Source: an uncultured Sphaerochaeta sp. (GTDB taxonomy: Bacteria > Spirochaetota > Spirochaetia > Sphaerochaetales > Sphaerochaetaceae). From it: a stretch of 64,000 nucleotides of DNA. Shown here in pieces: positions 27,730-36,902 of this stretch. The position numbers were made by a program, and so were the translations under genes. The stretch spans positions 2,790,001 through 2,854,000 of the forward strand of contig NZ_OY781939.1 in NCBI RefSeq assembly GCF_963677315.1, written 5' to 3'. The stretch's first letter is position 1. Each line of letters opens with the position of its first letter. The notes under the pieces were generated by a model. It saw nothing but the letters and a program-made list of their open reading frames with translations, was not told the DNA's origin and searched no databases.

Positions 27730-28992
27730 ATGCATGAGGAAACTAGCGGATTGATGTTTACAGCGTATCAGAAGTTTTTTAGTGCTCTTAATTGTATTAA
27801 TCAATTTAGGACTGAGAATAATTCATTTATGAATGTTTCTTATTTGGATAGTTTCTTTTCCGAGTTTCGAAATATCACCTTTGTTATGCAAAAGAGCATT
27901 CCTGGGGGGGCTGATAATCCGATTTATAAAGAAAAAAAAGAATTATATTTTTCTTCAGAAACCATGAAATGGTTTATCCAGAAAAGAGATCAGGTCATAC
28001 ATAAGTACCCCGTTTCCCTCCTTAGGTTATTTCAAATAGAAGTCTATGGCCCTTCATCGCATTTAAGAAAAGAGAAATACTTTTACGATGATGAAGACTG
28101 CCCGAAAGAAGATATTCAAAAAGCATTAATAAGAATTATTAGTTCTATTGAGCAAGAGGTTGAGATAAATTTTTCTGTGAGACATCTGATAGTAGATAAA
28201 CACAGTCTTCAAGATATGGATATGATGCGCCTAATAAGACAAGGTATCTCAACGATGTGGGAATTCTTGAAATCTATGCAAAACGCTTTTAATGATAATT
28301 CAAAGCCTTTTCAATTGATCGAAAAAGAGATCACTAATCTATTACAAATAGTACTAAGTAACGAAATCTTATTTGTATCAGACTATCTATATCTTGTATC
28401 CGAAAAGAAGCTAATTCCCGCATCTATTGGTTTAGTCTCTTTCGGAGTAAACAATGAAAAACAAAAGCTTAGCAATCTTAATTGTAAAGTTCAGAATTAC
28501 ACATTTAATCTTGAAGATAATATTGAACTATTTAAATGGTTTGTCTATCAAAATATACCTCTATATGGAATAGGATTAAAAGACTTAATGAGTACGTTTT
28601 TTATCAGTTTTAAAGATGGCACTTTTGTTTTAAAACCATTTTCCTCAAGTGTGAGAGCTTCAACCTACAGGCTTATTAATGAAGTTGCATCACTAGTAGA
28701 GAAAGGGGATGTGAAGGCAGTAGTTTTCATGTGGGAGGCATATGTCTATGAATTTTCTGATTATGACAAGATTGCAGGAATGGCTTACGAAGAACGAAAG
28801 AAACAAGCGAAGACAGATGTAGTAATATTCGAACTACTTTCGGAATCAGATGTATTTTCTTTGACGATTGATCCATCAAGAATTAATGAATCAGGATATT
28901 TTCAAGCATCCTTGGACGGCATTAGCTTTGAAACTACAGGACCTTTACTAGAACCAATCAGCATTGCATTTCAAAAAAATGAAAGAAACTAA
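27730..28992 (+). CDS. Unrecognised 420-residue protein with HEPN-like motif
   Basis: I do not recognise the whole protein. It is rich in Phe, Ile and Lys, with mostly helical character in residues 1-240 and a more strand-rich second half. Residues about 83-95 (WFIQKRDQVIHKY) contain R-x4-H preceded by aromatic and basic residues, the pattern of HEPN nucleases (Arg, polar residue, His within a helix). There is no signal peptide and no clear membrane segment. It follows the type I operon by 211 bases in the same direction, and GGGAAG precedes its ATG. A weak hairpin follows at 29048-29073. A role in defence is suggested by location and motif only. Confidence 0.6.
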   Translation: MHEETSGLMFTAYQKFFSALNCINQFRTENNSFMNVSYLDSFFSEFRNITFVMQKSIPGGADNPIYKEKKELYFSSETMKWFIQKRDQVIHKYPVSLLRLFQIEVYGPSSHLRKEKYFYDDEDCPKEDIQKALIRIISSIEQEVEINFSVRHLIVDKHSLQDMDMMRLIRQGISTMWEFLKSMQNAFNDNSKPFQLIEKEITNLLQIVLSNEILFVSDYLYLVSEKKLIPASIGLVSFGVNNEKQKLSNLNCKVQNYTFNLEDNIELFKWFVYQNIPLYGIGLKDLMSTFFISFKDGTFVLKPFSSSVRASTYRLINEVASLVEKGDVKAVVFMWEAYVYEFSDYDKIAGMAYEERKKQAKTDVVIFELLSESDVFSLTIDPSRINESGYFQASLDGISFETTGPLLEPISIAFQKNERN

Positions 28993-29047
28993 TAATGCTT
29001 CATGAGGAGTAAGGCCTGTTATTATGGGCATAATTTAATGGATAGTA

Positions 29048-29073
29048 GCACAAAAAGATTTTTCCCTTTGTGC
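29048..29073 (+). terminator. Possible terminator behind the HEPN-like gene
   Basis: GCACAAA (29048-29054) and TTTGTGC (29067-29073) can pair around a 12-base loop. No T-run follows, so confidence is low. The remainder of 28993-29416 holds no supported gene; a 65-codon frame there lacks a ribosome site and family features. Confidence 0.35.
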
Positions 29074-29416
29074 AAATCCGAAGGTTTCAAGTTACACATT
29101 AGCTCTGACTTTATAAGCATTCTCAGTTTATAAATGTCGGAGTACAGCCCCTCCATCATTGAGAAAACCTCAAAATACCGCATTACAGAGGGGTTTTGAT
29201 CCTTTTAGCCCCATTATTATTGTATCAAATGTAAGGTCAAGACATCCAAGCAATAAGCTATTACCGCACAATCAGATTATTACTTTTTTGGGGCTCAGGG
29301 GGTTGCACTATTTAATTAAGGGTTTCAGGTTAAAAATTTGCTCAAAATCGAGCTAGATTAGCCACCATGCACAGAGGATTTACTTGTACAAAAAGCTGGC
29401 TAAAAACCTAGATCAT

Positions 29417-30184
29417 TTAGGTAATTATTAGTTCAATATTTCCGCACTTTCGAATGTAGTTTTCATATTCTGCAGGAATTCCTTTATCGGTGATAACAAC
29501 AGAGAATTCAGTAATATCGGAAAAGAAACAAGTGCTTACGATACCAAATTTTGAAGAATCTATGAGCAGAATTCTGGTTTGACAGGATTCCATGATAGCT
29601 TGTTTTAAAGGAGCATCTTCTGTGTAAGCGCAAGTAAGTCCCATATGCATCTCATAGCCTGTAGCTCCAATAAAAGCGATGTTACCCCGATATCTTTTGA
29701 GTGATTTAATGGACTCTAAATCATAAAAGACTCGAGGTTTGTTGGAAAAAACTCCACCAGGGGTAATGATTGTTGAGTTTGTAAGGTTGGTGAGAGGAAC
29801 CAGAGCTTCATAACTTGAAGTTATTGCAGTAAATGAAGCATCTTTGGAGATGCTGTTACATAAGATATTAATTGTTGTACCAGAATCAAAGAATATCACC
29901 ATATTATCATGGATATATTCTAAAGCTTTCATTGCTATGGCTTTTTTAAGTTGTTGATTTTTAGAAGTTTCAAGCGTTACTTCATATTTTGCTTCAGTGT
30001 CGTCTTCTTGCTTATACACCAAGCCGCCATGGACTTGGGATATGCAATTATCTTTGATAATAATTGGAATATCTCGCCGAACCGTCATCTCAGAAACATT
30101 AAGCAACATAGCTAGTTGCTTAATTGTGAGAAAATTTGACTCTTTGAGTAAATCTTTTTCTTTTTGTTGTCTCTCATTCCACAT
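29417..30184 (-). CDS. DeoR-family sugar-responsive repressor
   Basis: A 255-residue cytoplasmic regulator. The N-terminal winged helix contains TIKQLAMLLNVSEMTVRRDI (about residues 19-38), the DeoR signature. The C-terminal sensor domain has the ISOCOT-type fold with IFFDSGTTI near 97 and ATGYEMHMGLTCAYTEDA near 175; this domain binds phosphorylated sugars. It is the last gene of a minus-strand group with a VOC protein and a phosphohexuloisomerase-like protein, divergent from the first sugar-transport operon. It therefore probably represses that operon and its own, responding to a phosphorylated intermediate. Confidence 0.88.
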   Translation of the reverse strand: MWNERQQKEKDLLKESNFLTIKQLAMLLNVSEMTVRRDIPIIIKDNCISQVHGGLVYKQEDDTEAKYEVTLETSKNQQLKKAIAMKALEYIHDNMVIFFDSGTTINILCNSISKDASFTAITSSYEALVPLTNLTNSTIITPGGVFSNKPRVFYDLESIKSLKRYRGNIAFIGATGYEMHMGLTCAYTEDAPLKQAIMESCQTRILLIDSSKFGIVSTCFFSDITEFSVVITDKGIPAEYENYIRKCGNIELIIT

Positions 30185-30221
30185 AAATCGAATATACCAT
30201 AGTTAATCTTAAAATAAAATA

Positions 30222-30728
30222 TTATTTCTCGGGGTATGTGTATTCAGGTTCATACCTTCGTTTTGGACGTTCAATGAATTCATATGTAATACCGTATTTT
30301 TTTTCAGTATCAAGATATGCAAAGTGACCATCCCCATCCAATCCAAAACCACCGCCTTCCATAATAACGGATATACCATTTTCTTTTGCTGTTTGAATTT
30401 CTTTGGTAATATTTTGTACATATATCCCTAAGTGTTGAATTCCGTATCCGTGAGTTGCGATAAAATCATCGTAGATAGTATGTCCTTCAAGGGGTTGAAT
30501 TATCTCGATTCTAGTAGATCCAAAATAGTTGAGTCCAATTTTAGCCTTATACTCAAATGGTTTTCCTTTATAGTTCATGAATTTTAATATAGGAGCCCCG
30601 TAGGTATAGACTTTCCAATCTTCGATTCCAAAATTTTGGTAATACTGTTCCATTGTTTCATTTAAATTCTTAACCACAAAACCAAGTTGGCCTATTGAGT
30701 AATTTAGAAATGATAACTTTTCAATCAT
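30222..30728 (-). CDS. VOC-superfamily (glyoxalase-like) protein
   Basis: A 168-residue protein with two beta-alpha-beta-beta-beta modules. The first begins IGQLGFVVKNLNETMEQYY. The second begins GIQHLGIYVQNITKEIQTAK and ends FAYLDTEKKYGITYEFIERP. Possible metal ligands are His in IQHLGIYV and Glu in TYEFIE. The nearest familiar pattern is methylmalonyl-CoA epimerase or glyoxalase, but the substrate cannot be inferred. It lies 12 bases behind the SIS-domain gene and just before the DeoR gene, so it is probably part of the same sugar pathway, perhaps isomerising or protecting against a reactive intermediate. Confidence 0.7.
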   Translation of the reverse strand: MIEKLSFLNYSIGQLGFVVKNLNETMEQYYQNFGIEDWKVYTYGAPILKFMNYKGKPFEYKAKIGLNYFGSTRIEIIQPLEGHTIYDDFIATHGYGIQHLGIYVQNITKEIQTAKENGISVIMEGGGFGLDGDGHFAYLDTEKKYGITYEFIERPKRRYEPEYTYPEK

Positions 30729-30740
30729 GTTGTATTCCTT

Positions 30741-31289
30741 CTATTCTAGATTTGTATGTCTGGAGGCAATTAATTGATGTGGAATATTCTGGCTTAATTC
30801 GTACACTATTGATTCCTCAATCAGAAATACAATTTGTTCAAATGCTGTTCGCATCAATTGCTTCGATTCTGAGGATTTGTCATACAATGAATTTGGTACA
30901 TTAATTCGAAGTATATTATCTGCAGAATCTTTGAACATTTCTGTCATATTAGCCGTAAATAGAAAAATTGGAGTTCCAAGATTTTTTTGATTTTTCAAAA
31001 TGGCCATAACTGAACAAGTCGTTCCTGATCCTGACGCTGCTATAATTAGACTTTTTTTAGTTGATGGAGGGCAAGGAATTTCACCTACTATATAAGAGTT
31101 GATTCCTAAGTGGTTCAGCCTTTGGCAAAAAGTCGCTAACATCAGCTTAGATCGGCCTGCACCGAGAAGGAAAACATTGTCAGCTGATAGAATTTGATTT
31201 GTTAGAGTTTCTAGCATTGAGAAATCAACCTTATCGAAATGTTCTGATACCTCATGTAGAATATCGATTCCTGCTCGATGTATGTCCAA
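30741..31289 (-). CDS. SIS-domain sugar isomerase, 6-phospho-3-hexuloisomerase-like
   Basis: A 182-residue single-SIS protein of the size of 6-phospho-3-hexuloisomerase (HxlB/PHI), which converts 3-hexulose 6-phosphate and fructose 6-phosphate. The TTG at 31289 is preferred because AAAGGAG precedes it; an upstream ATG at 31361 would add a hydrophobic extension unlike the family. Motifs are NVFLLGAGRSKLM, IIAASGSGTT and the C-terminal MRTAFEQIVFLIEES, where the partner helix carries the catalytic His/Glu region. It is the first gene of the divergent minus-strand group. A relationship to the neighbouring epimerases is likely, but no HPS partner is present, so the exact substrate is open. Confidence 0.72.
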   Translation of the reverse strand: MDIHRAGIDILHEVSEHFDKVDFSMLETLTNQILSADNVFLLGAGRSKLMLATFCQRLNHLGINSYIVGEIPCPPSTKKSLIIAASGSGTTCSVMAILKNQKNLGTPIFLFTANMTEMFKDSADNILRINVPNSLYDKSSESKQLMRTAFEQIVFLIEESIVYELSQNIPHQLIASRHTNLE

Positions 31290-31421
31290 ATTGATTTCTC
31301 CTTTTGTTAGGAATGTTAAAATATTATACATTAAGAGTAAATCAAAATATGAAAATGTCAATAATAATTACCAATATTTTTAATAATAAGATAATTTATT
31401 CATAAAATTATGAAAAAATTG

Positions 31422-31449
31422 TTGACAATCGGACAAACAGAGTTAGAAT
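31422..31449 (+). promoter_or_regulatory. Sigma-70-type promoter of the first sugar operon
   Basis: TTGACA (31422-31427), 16-base spacer, TAGAAT (31444-31449), placed 58 bases before the binding-protein ATG in an AT-rich divergent intergenic region. This is a near-consensus housekeeping promoter. The DeoR operator may overlap it, but no clear dyad was seen. Confidence 0.7.
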
Positions 31450-31507
31450 GAACATAAAAGTAACAAGTAATGTTTAGGAAAAAACATTATAAACACGGAG
31501 GTAATGT

Positions 31508-32509
31508 ATGAGAAAAAGTAGGATTAGTATTGTATTGCTAGTGTTGTTCGTTGCAATTCTTGGATCGGCAGGGTTGTTTGCTCAGGGATCTCAGGAATCT
31601 GTTGAGGGTATTGTGTGGCCAAAAAAGGCAGATTTGTTTGTTGGCTTTTCTCAGGCAGATTTAAGCAGTACTTGGAGAACTGTAGAAAGTGATAATATGA
31701 AGGCAGAGGCTGATAAAAGAGGCTACAAAATTGCAATCACGAATGCTGAAGGTGATCAGGAAAAACAAATTTCTAACGTTGAATCACTTCTTGCACAAGG
31801 TTGTAATGTGATGGTTATAGTTGCCATAGATGCAGATGGTATCCAGCCAGCTCTTGATGCATGTCGTGAAAAGAACGTTCCTGTTATCATGAAAGCAAGA
31901 GGTTCTAATGGAACTGCCGGGGTAGACTTTGTAACTCAGATTATGAGTGACTTTGTATTTGAAGGTGAGACTGCTGGTAAGTGGATTGATGCTGCTGTAA
32001 CAGCTAAAGGCCTTTCAAGTGTTAATATTGCAGAAATTCAGGGAATTATCGGTGGTTCTGACGTACGTGATAGATCCCAAGGATTCCACAATGTTATCGA
32101 TAAATCTTCTAAATACAAATTGGTGTCACAACAGAGTGCAAACTGGTCAAGATCTGAGGCTCAAGAGCTTGCACAGAATATTATCCAGGCAACAAATGGA
32201 CAGATTGATGCAATCTACTGCCACAATGACGAGATGGCTCTTGGTGTGTCAACTGCGTTGCAAGCCGCTGGCCTTGTGATTAATGAAGATGTATTCTTGG
32301 TAGGTGTAGATGGAATGTTAGAAGCATTCGATGCTATTAAATCTGGTAAACTGTCGGCAACAGTAACTTGTTCCCCAAAGTATGCAGATACAGTATTTGA
32401 CGCAATCGAAGATGGAATTGATGGAATGGATATTCCTCCAGCAATCGCGGTAAGTGATAAGTTGGTTGATAGTACGAATGTTGATGAGTACTACTACCTT
32501 GGCTTCTAA
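31508..32509 (+). CDS. Periplasmic sugar-binding protein, CUT2-type ABC transporter
   Basis: The binding protein of the first sugar ABC importer. The 333-residue precursor has a signal peptide (residues 1-25, ending LFAQG) without a lipobox. The body is a type-I two-lobed sugar-binding fold of the RbsB class: VGFSQADLSSTWRT, VESLLAQGCNVMVIVAID, QIDAIYCHNDEMALGVSTAL and VFLVGVDG. GGAGG lies 6 bases before the ATG. It is first in the operon, and a 13-bp hairpin behind it probably raises its expression over the membrane components. The sugar is unknown; the downstream enzymes point to a pentulose or related sugar. Confidence 0.88.
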   Translation: MRKSRISIVLLVLFVAILGSAGLFAQGSQESVEGIVWPKKADLFVGFSQADLSSTWRTVESDNMKAEADKRGYKIAITNAEGDQEKQISNVESLLAQGCNVMVIVAIDADGIQPALDACREKNVPVIMKARGSNGTAGVDFVTQIMSDFVFEGETAGKWIDAAVTAKGLSSVNIAEIQGIIGGSDVRDRSQGFHNVIDKSSKYKLVSQQSANWSRSEAQELAQNIIQATNGQIDAIYCHNDEMALGVSTALQAAGLVINEDVFLVGVDGMLEAFDAIKSGKLSATVTCSPKYADTVFDAIEDGIDGMDIPPAIAVSDKLVDSTNVDEYYYLGF

Positions 32510-32516
32510 GATGTCT

Positions 32517-32548
32517 ATAGGCTGTTGCGAACCAACGCAACAGCCTAT
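32517..32548 (+). terminator. Intercistronic stem-loop after the binding-protein gene
   Basis: ATAGGCTGTTGCG (32517-32529), loop AACCAA, CGCAACAGCCTAT (32536-32548): a perfect 13-bp stem followed by a pyrimidine/T-rich tract (GCTTCTTTATTTTT). It probably terminates most transcripts or protects the 3' end of the binding-protein message, giving an excess of binding protein over ATPase and permeases. Confidence 0.85.
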
Positions 32549-32586
32549 GCTTCTTTATTTTTACGAAATTTTTTCAGGAGCATAGC

Positions 32587-34104
32587 ATGGGGATAAACAT
32601 CCTAGAACTTCATGATATTAAGAAAGGGTTTTCTCGAACACAAGTACTGCATGGAGTTTCGCTAAATATAAAGCAAGGTTCTGTCCATGCATTAATGGGC
32701 GAGAATGGTGCTGGAAAGTCTACCTTAATAAAAATCATTACAGGGATTTATCAAACAGATTCTGGAACAATGAATTTTAACGGTTCTACGGGGTTTTTTA
32801 AAAATTCTCTTGAAGCTCAGCACGCCGGAATCAGTGCTATTTACCAGGAACTGAATCTGCTTCCCTATCTTTCCGTAGCGGAAAACATTTTTATCAGTAA
32901 TTATCCATTAAAAAAGAATGGTTCAATCGATTGGAACTTATTATATCAGAAAGCTCAACAACTCATTGATGACATCAATATTGATATAGATGTGAGACAG
33001 CCTATAAGAGCATATGGAACGGCTAAACAACAAATTGTTGCCATTATTCGAGCAATTAATATGCAGAGTAAATTGGTAATTATGGATGAACCAACATCTT
33101 CCCTTGATTCTCATGAAGTAGAAGTACTCTTTTCTTTGATGGATATGTTGAAAGAGAAGGGGATTGCAATAATTTTCATTTCTCATCGTATAGATGAGGT
33201 ATATAGAAAATGCGACGAAATTTCGATTCTAAGAGATGGCAATTTTATTGGTACTTATAAGACAGAAGATTTACCTCAATTGGAACTATTAGAAAAAATG
33301 ATTGGCCGCCAATACGTTGAATCTAAACGAAAATCAGAAATGACAAATACAGATGAAATCTTGTTGCAGATTGACCATTTGAAACAAGCTCCTAAAGTGC
33401 AGGATGTTAGTTTTACTATCCATAAAGGTGAGATTGTTGGACTTGCCGGTTTATTAGGATCTGGAAGAACAGAAGTTGCTCATTTGGTTTTTGGTCTTGC
33501 AAAACATGAGGCAGGTTCAATCTTATTGGAAGGAACTGATAAAGCTAGTGTTTCTCCTGCCGCTGCAGTAAGACATAAAATGGCATTCTGTACCGAGAAT
33601 AGACGTGAAGAAGGTATTTTCCCAAATGCCAGCATTCTGAATAATTTATGTTCATGTTCTTATGATTCAATCTCTAAGATGGGAATTATTGATGATAAAA
33701 AGAAATTGAATCTTACGAATTTCTATTGTGAAAAAATGAGTGTAAAGAAAGCGAGCAACTTACAGCAAATCAAATTTCTTTCGGGTGGAAATCAGCAAAA
33801 AGTTATTGTAGGCAGATGGCTAGCAACTAAACCTAAATTGATTATTTTGGATGAGCCTACCAGAGGAATTGATGTCGGTGCCAAACAAGAGATTGAGAAT
33901 TTGATTCAGGAATTCGCAAGAAACGGGATCGGTGTTTTGTTCATTTCATCCGAACAACAAGAGCTTGTAAGGAATTGCGACAAGATTGTTGTGTTGAATA
34001 ATGGCTATTCGATCGGAGAATTAACAAGTTCTGAAATATCTGAGAAGAGAATTTTGGAAATGATTGCACAAGACAATGAGACAGATAATAGAGAGAGTGT
34101 ATAA
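32587..34104 (+). CDS. Sugar ABC transporter ATPase, two nucleotide-binding domains (RbsA/MglA type)
   Basis: The 505-residue ATPase drives the CUT2 importer at the cytoplasmic face. The first domain has Walker A GENGAGKST (about 38-46) and Walker B LVIMDEPTSSLD. Its signature is degenerate (YGTAKQQIVAI), as is usual for this class. The second domain has GLLGSGRTEVAHL in the Walker A position, signature LSGGNQQKV and Walker B LIILDEPTRGID. This asymmetry is normal for RbsA/MglA-type proteins. TCAGGAG precedes the ATG. The permease gene follows after 3 bases. Confidence 0.92.
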   Translation: MGINILELHDIKKGFSRTQVLHGVSLNIKQGSVHALMGENGAGKSTLIKIITGIYQTDSGTMNFNGSTGFFKNSLEAQHAGISAIYQELNLLPYLSVAENIFISNYPLKKNGSIDWNLLYQKAQQLIDDINIDIDVRQPIRAYGTAKQQIVAIIRAINMQSKLVIMDEPTSSLDSHEVEVLFSLMDMLKEKGIAIIFISHRIDEVYRKCDEISILRDGNFIGTYKTEDLPQLELLEKMIGRQYVESKRKSEMTNTDEILLQIDHLKQAPKVQDVSFTIHKGEIVGLAGLLGSGRTEVAHLVFGLAKHEAGSILLEGTDKASVSPAAAVRHKMAFCTENRREEGIFPNASILNNLCSCSYDSISKMGIIDDKKKLNLTNFYCEKMSVKKASNLQQIKFLSGGNQQKVIVGRWLATKPKLIILDEPTRGIDVGAKQEIENLIQEFARNGIGVLFISSEQQELVRNCDKIVVLNNGYSIGELTSSEISEKRILEMIAQDNETDNRESV

Positions 34105-34107
34105 TAT

Positions 34108-35049
34108 ATGAGAGGAAAAAAATTCTATTCATTTCTAGTCGGAAATATTGCAATCATTACCTTGTTTTTATTGATTGTGTTTAACTGCTTGTTTACGAAA
34201 AACTTCGTTTCAATGACTACATTCTTTAACCTGATGATGCAAACCACAAAGATAGTATTGCTAGGTATGGGAATGACATTAGTGATTGCAACCGGAGGAA
34301 TTGATATTTCGGTAGGATCTGCTATGAGCCTAGCAGCTGTCATCTCTGCATTGACCCTTGTTACCGGAAATTATATTGGGTTGATTTTAGCATTGGTCGT
34401 CATGGTTTTGATCGGCATGTTCTCTGGTGTACTCGTCGCTAAATTCAAAATCTTGCCAATGGTTGTAACCTTGGCAATGTTCTATATCCTAAGAGGTGCG
34501 GCAAAAGGAATCAGCGGAAGAGGTACCATAACGTATGCTTTACCGAATTTAACCGCTTTCTTTACAGAACCTATCGGAGGGGTACTTCCAATTCACTTTT
34601 TCATCATGCTACTTGCAATTGCCGTCATGTATTTTGTGGTGAACAAAACGAAATTTGGCATGGAAGTTGAATTGTTGGGAAATAATCCAAATGCTGCAAT
34701 GATCTGTGGTATTCATACTACGCGAATAATCATTATGTGCTATGCGATATCGATGTTCTTTGCTTGGGGCGCTGGCTTATTGGATATGTTTGTCGTGAGT
34801 AGTGCGGATCCTTCAAAAATCGGATTGGATATAGAAATTGATGCCATCGCTGCGACGTTGATCGGAGGAACACCCATAACTGGGGGGTATCCGAATGTAA
34901 TTGGGACTGTGTGTGGTGCCTTTATTCTTCAGATAATTACTATGATGTGTAATATGCTCAATATTCCATTCTCCATAGCATTAATGATTAAGGCAGCCTT
35001 GATTATCGGAGCCTTGTATTTGCATGAATTTGCAAATAAAGAGAATTAG
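34108..35049 (+). CDS. Sugar ABC transporter permease 1 (RbsC type)
   Basis: A 313-residue inner-membrane protein with about 9-10 hydrophobic segments. It carries the family motif ATGGIDISVGSAMSLAAVIS (about 66-85) and the EAA-like C-terminal region IDAIAATLIGGTPITGGYPN, which contacts the ATPase. It forms the channel with the second permease directly behind it. The two differ in sequence, so the pore is probably a heterodimer, unlike the single-permease arrangement of the second sugar operon. Confidence 0.9.
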   Translation: MRGKKFYSFLVGNIAIITLFLLIVFNCLFTKNFVSMTTFFNLMMQTTKIVLLGMGMTLVIATGGIDISVGSAMSLAAVISALTLVTGNYIGLILALVVMVLIGMFSGVLVAKFKILPMVVTLAMFYILRGAAKGISGRGTITYALPNLTAFFTEPIGGVLPIHFFIMLLAIAVMYFVVNKTKFGMEVELLGNNPNAAMICGIHTTRIIIMCYAISMFFAWGAGLLDMFVVSSADPSKIGLDIEIDAIAATLIGGTPITGGYPNVIGTVCGAFILQIITMMCNMLNIPFSIALMIKAALIIGALYLHEFANKEN

Positions 35050-35063
35050 AGGGAAGGTGCAAG

Positions 35064-36038
35064 ATGAAGAAAGTAACTAAATATCTTCTTGATAATACAG
35101 CAATAATCGGGTTGATTTTCATTATTATCGTAGGGGCATTGGCCAATCCTGCATTCTTGAGAATAGAAAATATCAGCAATCTGTTACGATCCGCAAGCTT
35201 GGTAGGAATAATTGCAGTCGGAATGACCTTTGTAATTCTATGTGGTTCAATTGATCTTAGTGTTGGGTCGGTTTTTGCGTTAGCTGGATATTTCTTTATA
35301 AAATTTGGGCAAACTTCACCAGTACTAGCACTATTGGTTCCTTTAGTCATTGGTTTCTTGTTGGGTAGTTTGAATGGGGTTCTTGTAACAAAAATGAGGA
35401 TTCCTGCATTCATCGGAACATTGGCAACAATGATGTTTGCACGCTCACTCGTCCTGATCTTTTCAAAAGAGGTTACCACAACTGCAAGAAACCTCCCAAG
35501 CTTCCTAAAGTTGATCGGAAGGGGAAAAGTTTTCGGAATTATTCCAATGCCATTTGTAATATTGGTTATTCTTGTGCTGATTTCTTCATACTTATTAGCC
35601 AAATTTCCATTTGGAAGAGCTTTGTATATTGTAGGCGGGAATATGGATGCGGCTACGATGATGGGGGTAAGTGTACAAAAAACACTATTCAGTGCGCATG
35701 TGATCAGCAGTGTTCTTGCTGCTTTTGGTGGCATTGTATTTGCCTCCCGTGTCGGCTCGGCACAGCCTCTTGCAGGAACAGGATACGAAATGTACGCAAT
35801 TGCTTCTGTTGTCATTGGTGGCGCGCAGTTATCAGGCGGGGTAGGAAAGATTTCTGGATCTTTCTTAGGAGCAATTATCATGGGATCATTTACCAATATC
35901 TTCAGTATGCAGCACCTTATGAATGCTGTGTGGCAGAATGCAGTTATTGGCTTGATTTTGCTTGCAATTATCATTCTACAATCAACGTTTTTAAACTCTC
36001 TATTCAATAAAAATATCGTAAGGGGTAAATCAGAATGA
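35064..36038 (+). CDS. Sugar ABC transporter permease 2 (RbsC type)
   Basis: A 324-residue membrane protein with the same hydrophobic layout as its upstream partner. Motifs are VILCGSIDLSVGSVFALAGY and the cytoplasmic loop MYAIASVVIGGAQLSGGVGK. GGAAGG stands before the ATG. The last four bases overlap the epimerase gene (ATGA at 36035-36038), so uptake and metabolism are translationally linked. Confidence 0.9.
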   Translation: MKKVTKYLLDNTAIIGLIFIIIVGALANPAFLRIENISNLLRSASLVGIIAVGMTFVILCGSIDLSVGSVFALAGYFFIKFGQTSPVLALLVPLVIGFLLGSLNGVLVTKMRIPAFIGTLATMMFARSLVLIFSKEVTTTARNLPSFLKLIGRGKVFGIIPMPFVILVILVLISSYLLAKFPFGRALYIVGGNMDAATMMGVSVQKTLFSAHVISSVLAAFGGIVFASRVGSAQPLAGTGYEMYAIASVVIGGAQLSGGVGKISGSFLGAIIMGSFTNIFSMQHLMNAVWQNAVIGLILLAIIILQSTFLNSLFNKNIVRGKSE

Positions 36039-36892
36039 AAGAACCTAAATTCTCAATCAATACGTGGCTGTTTGGGACAGCTTCCATGGATTTAATCACA
36101 AAAGCAGCACACGAGATTGGTGTTGATGGTATTGATATAAGTGGAGAACCAGATGCTATTGATTTGGTAAAAACTAAAGAATTATTGGAAAAATATAATC
36201 TAAAAGCCTTCTGCATTAACGGAAATTATTCGGATGAAAACAGAGTTATTTGTCACTCCGATGCAACTAAGAGAGCTTCTGCAATTCAATATTGCAAAGC
36301 ACTTGTTGATATGGCATTAGCATTAGGTTCCAAACGTGTTTTAGTCGTTCCCTCACAGGTGAATAGGGTTACCTATTTCATAGATAAAGAAGCCGATTTT
36401 AAAAACGCTTCAGAGTCACTGAAGGAAATTGCAGCCTATGCAGAAAGCAAGGATAAGGATCTTCGGATCATTGTTGAATGTGTCAATCAATACGAAGTCG
36501 CCCTTATTAGAACTGTTGCCGATGGAATTGCACTTGCAAAAAGTACTGGGTACGAAAATGTTAGGATAGTTCCCGATACATTCCATATGCAGTTGGAAGA
36601 AAAGGATGGAATTCCTGGTGCGATTAGGAGTGCAGGAAACAAATGGATTAAGCATCTGCATCTTGGTGATAACACTCGGGAAGTTCCAGGAAAAGGTTGT
36701 ATGGATTGGCGTGCGTTCATGATTGCAATAGATGATATCAAATATGAAGATGCACTTTCTTTTGAGCCATTGCCAGGGAAACTGACTGGTGATGAAATCT
36801 TTGCAGATAAATTAGATACAAACTTGCTTATTGCGGATTTGAAATACTCCTTTGCATTCCTGAAGTCAGTTTGCGCTGGAATTCGTTATTGA
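36035..36892 (+). CDS. TIM-barrel sugar (phosphate) isomerase/epimerase
   Basis: A 285-residue member of the xylose-isomerase-like/AP-endonuclease-2 barrel family that includes D-tagatose 3-epimerase, hexulose-6-phosphate isomerase and L-xylulose-5-phosphate 3-epimerase (UlaE). The metal-binding Glu-Asp-His-Glu set can be seen in order: Glu in RIIVECVNQ, Asp and His in IVPDTFHMQ, His in IKHLHLGDN and Glu in LSFEPLPG. It overlaps the permease and precedes ribulokinase by 10 bases. It probably converts the imported ketose at C3 before or after phosphorylation. The exact substrate cannot be deduced. Confidence 0.78.
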   Translation: MKEPKFSINTWLFGTASMDLITKAAHEIGVDGIDISGEPDAIDLVKTKELLEKYNLKAFCINGNYSDENRVICHSDATKRASAIQYCKALVDMALALGSKRVLVVPSQVNRVTYFIDKEADFKNASESLKEIAAYAESKDKDLRIIVECVNQYEVALIRTVADGIALAKSTGYENVRIVPDTFHMQLEEKDGIPGAIRSAGNKWIKHLHLGDNTREVPGKGCMDWRAFMIAIDDIKYEDALSFEPLPGKLTGDEIFADKLDTNLLIADLKYSFAFLKSVCAGIRY

Positions 36893-36902
36893 GGAGTGTG
36901 TG

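Noticed and set aside
29159..29356. 65-codon plus-strand frame before the DeoR gene
   Set aside because: No ribosome site and no protein-like pattern.
29383..29401. A stretch resembling the lambda-derived attB1/attB2 core, with a Kozak-like string nearby
   Set aside because: The match is partial, the flanks do not fit, and the surrounding DNA is ordinary AT-rich intergenic sequence. Treated as chance.
35003..36007. Long minus-strand frame opposite permease 2
   Set aside because: It is a shadow of the membrane-protein gene; the product has no coherent pattern.
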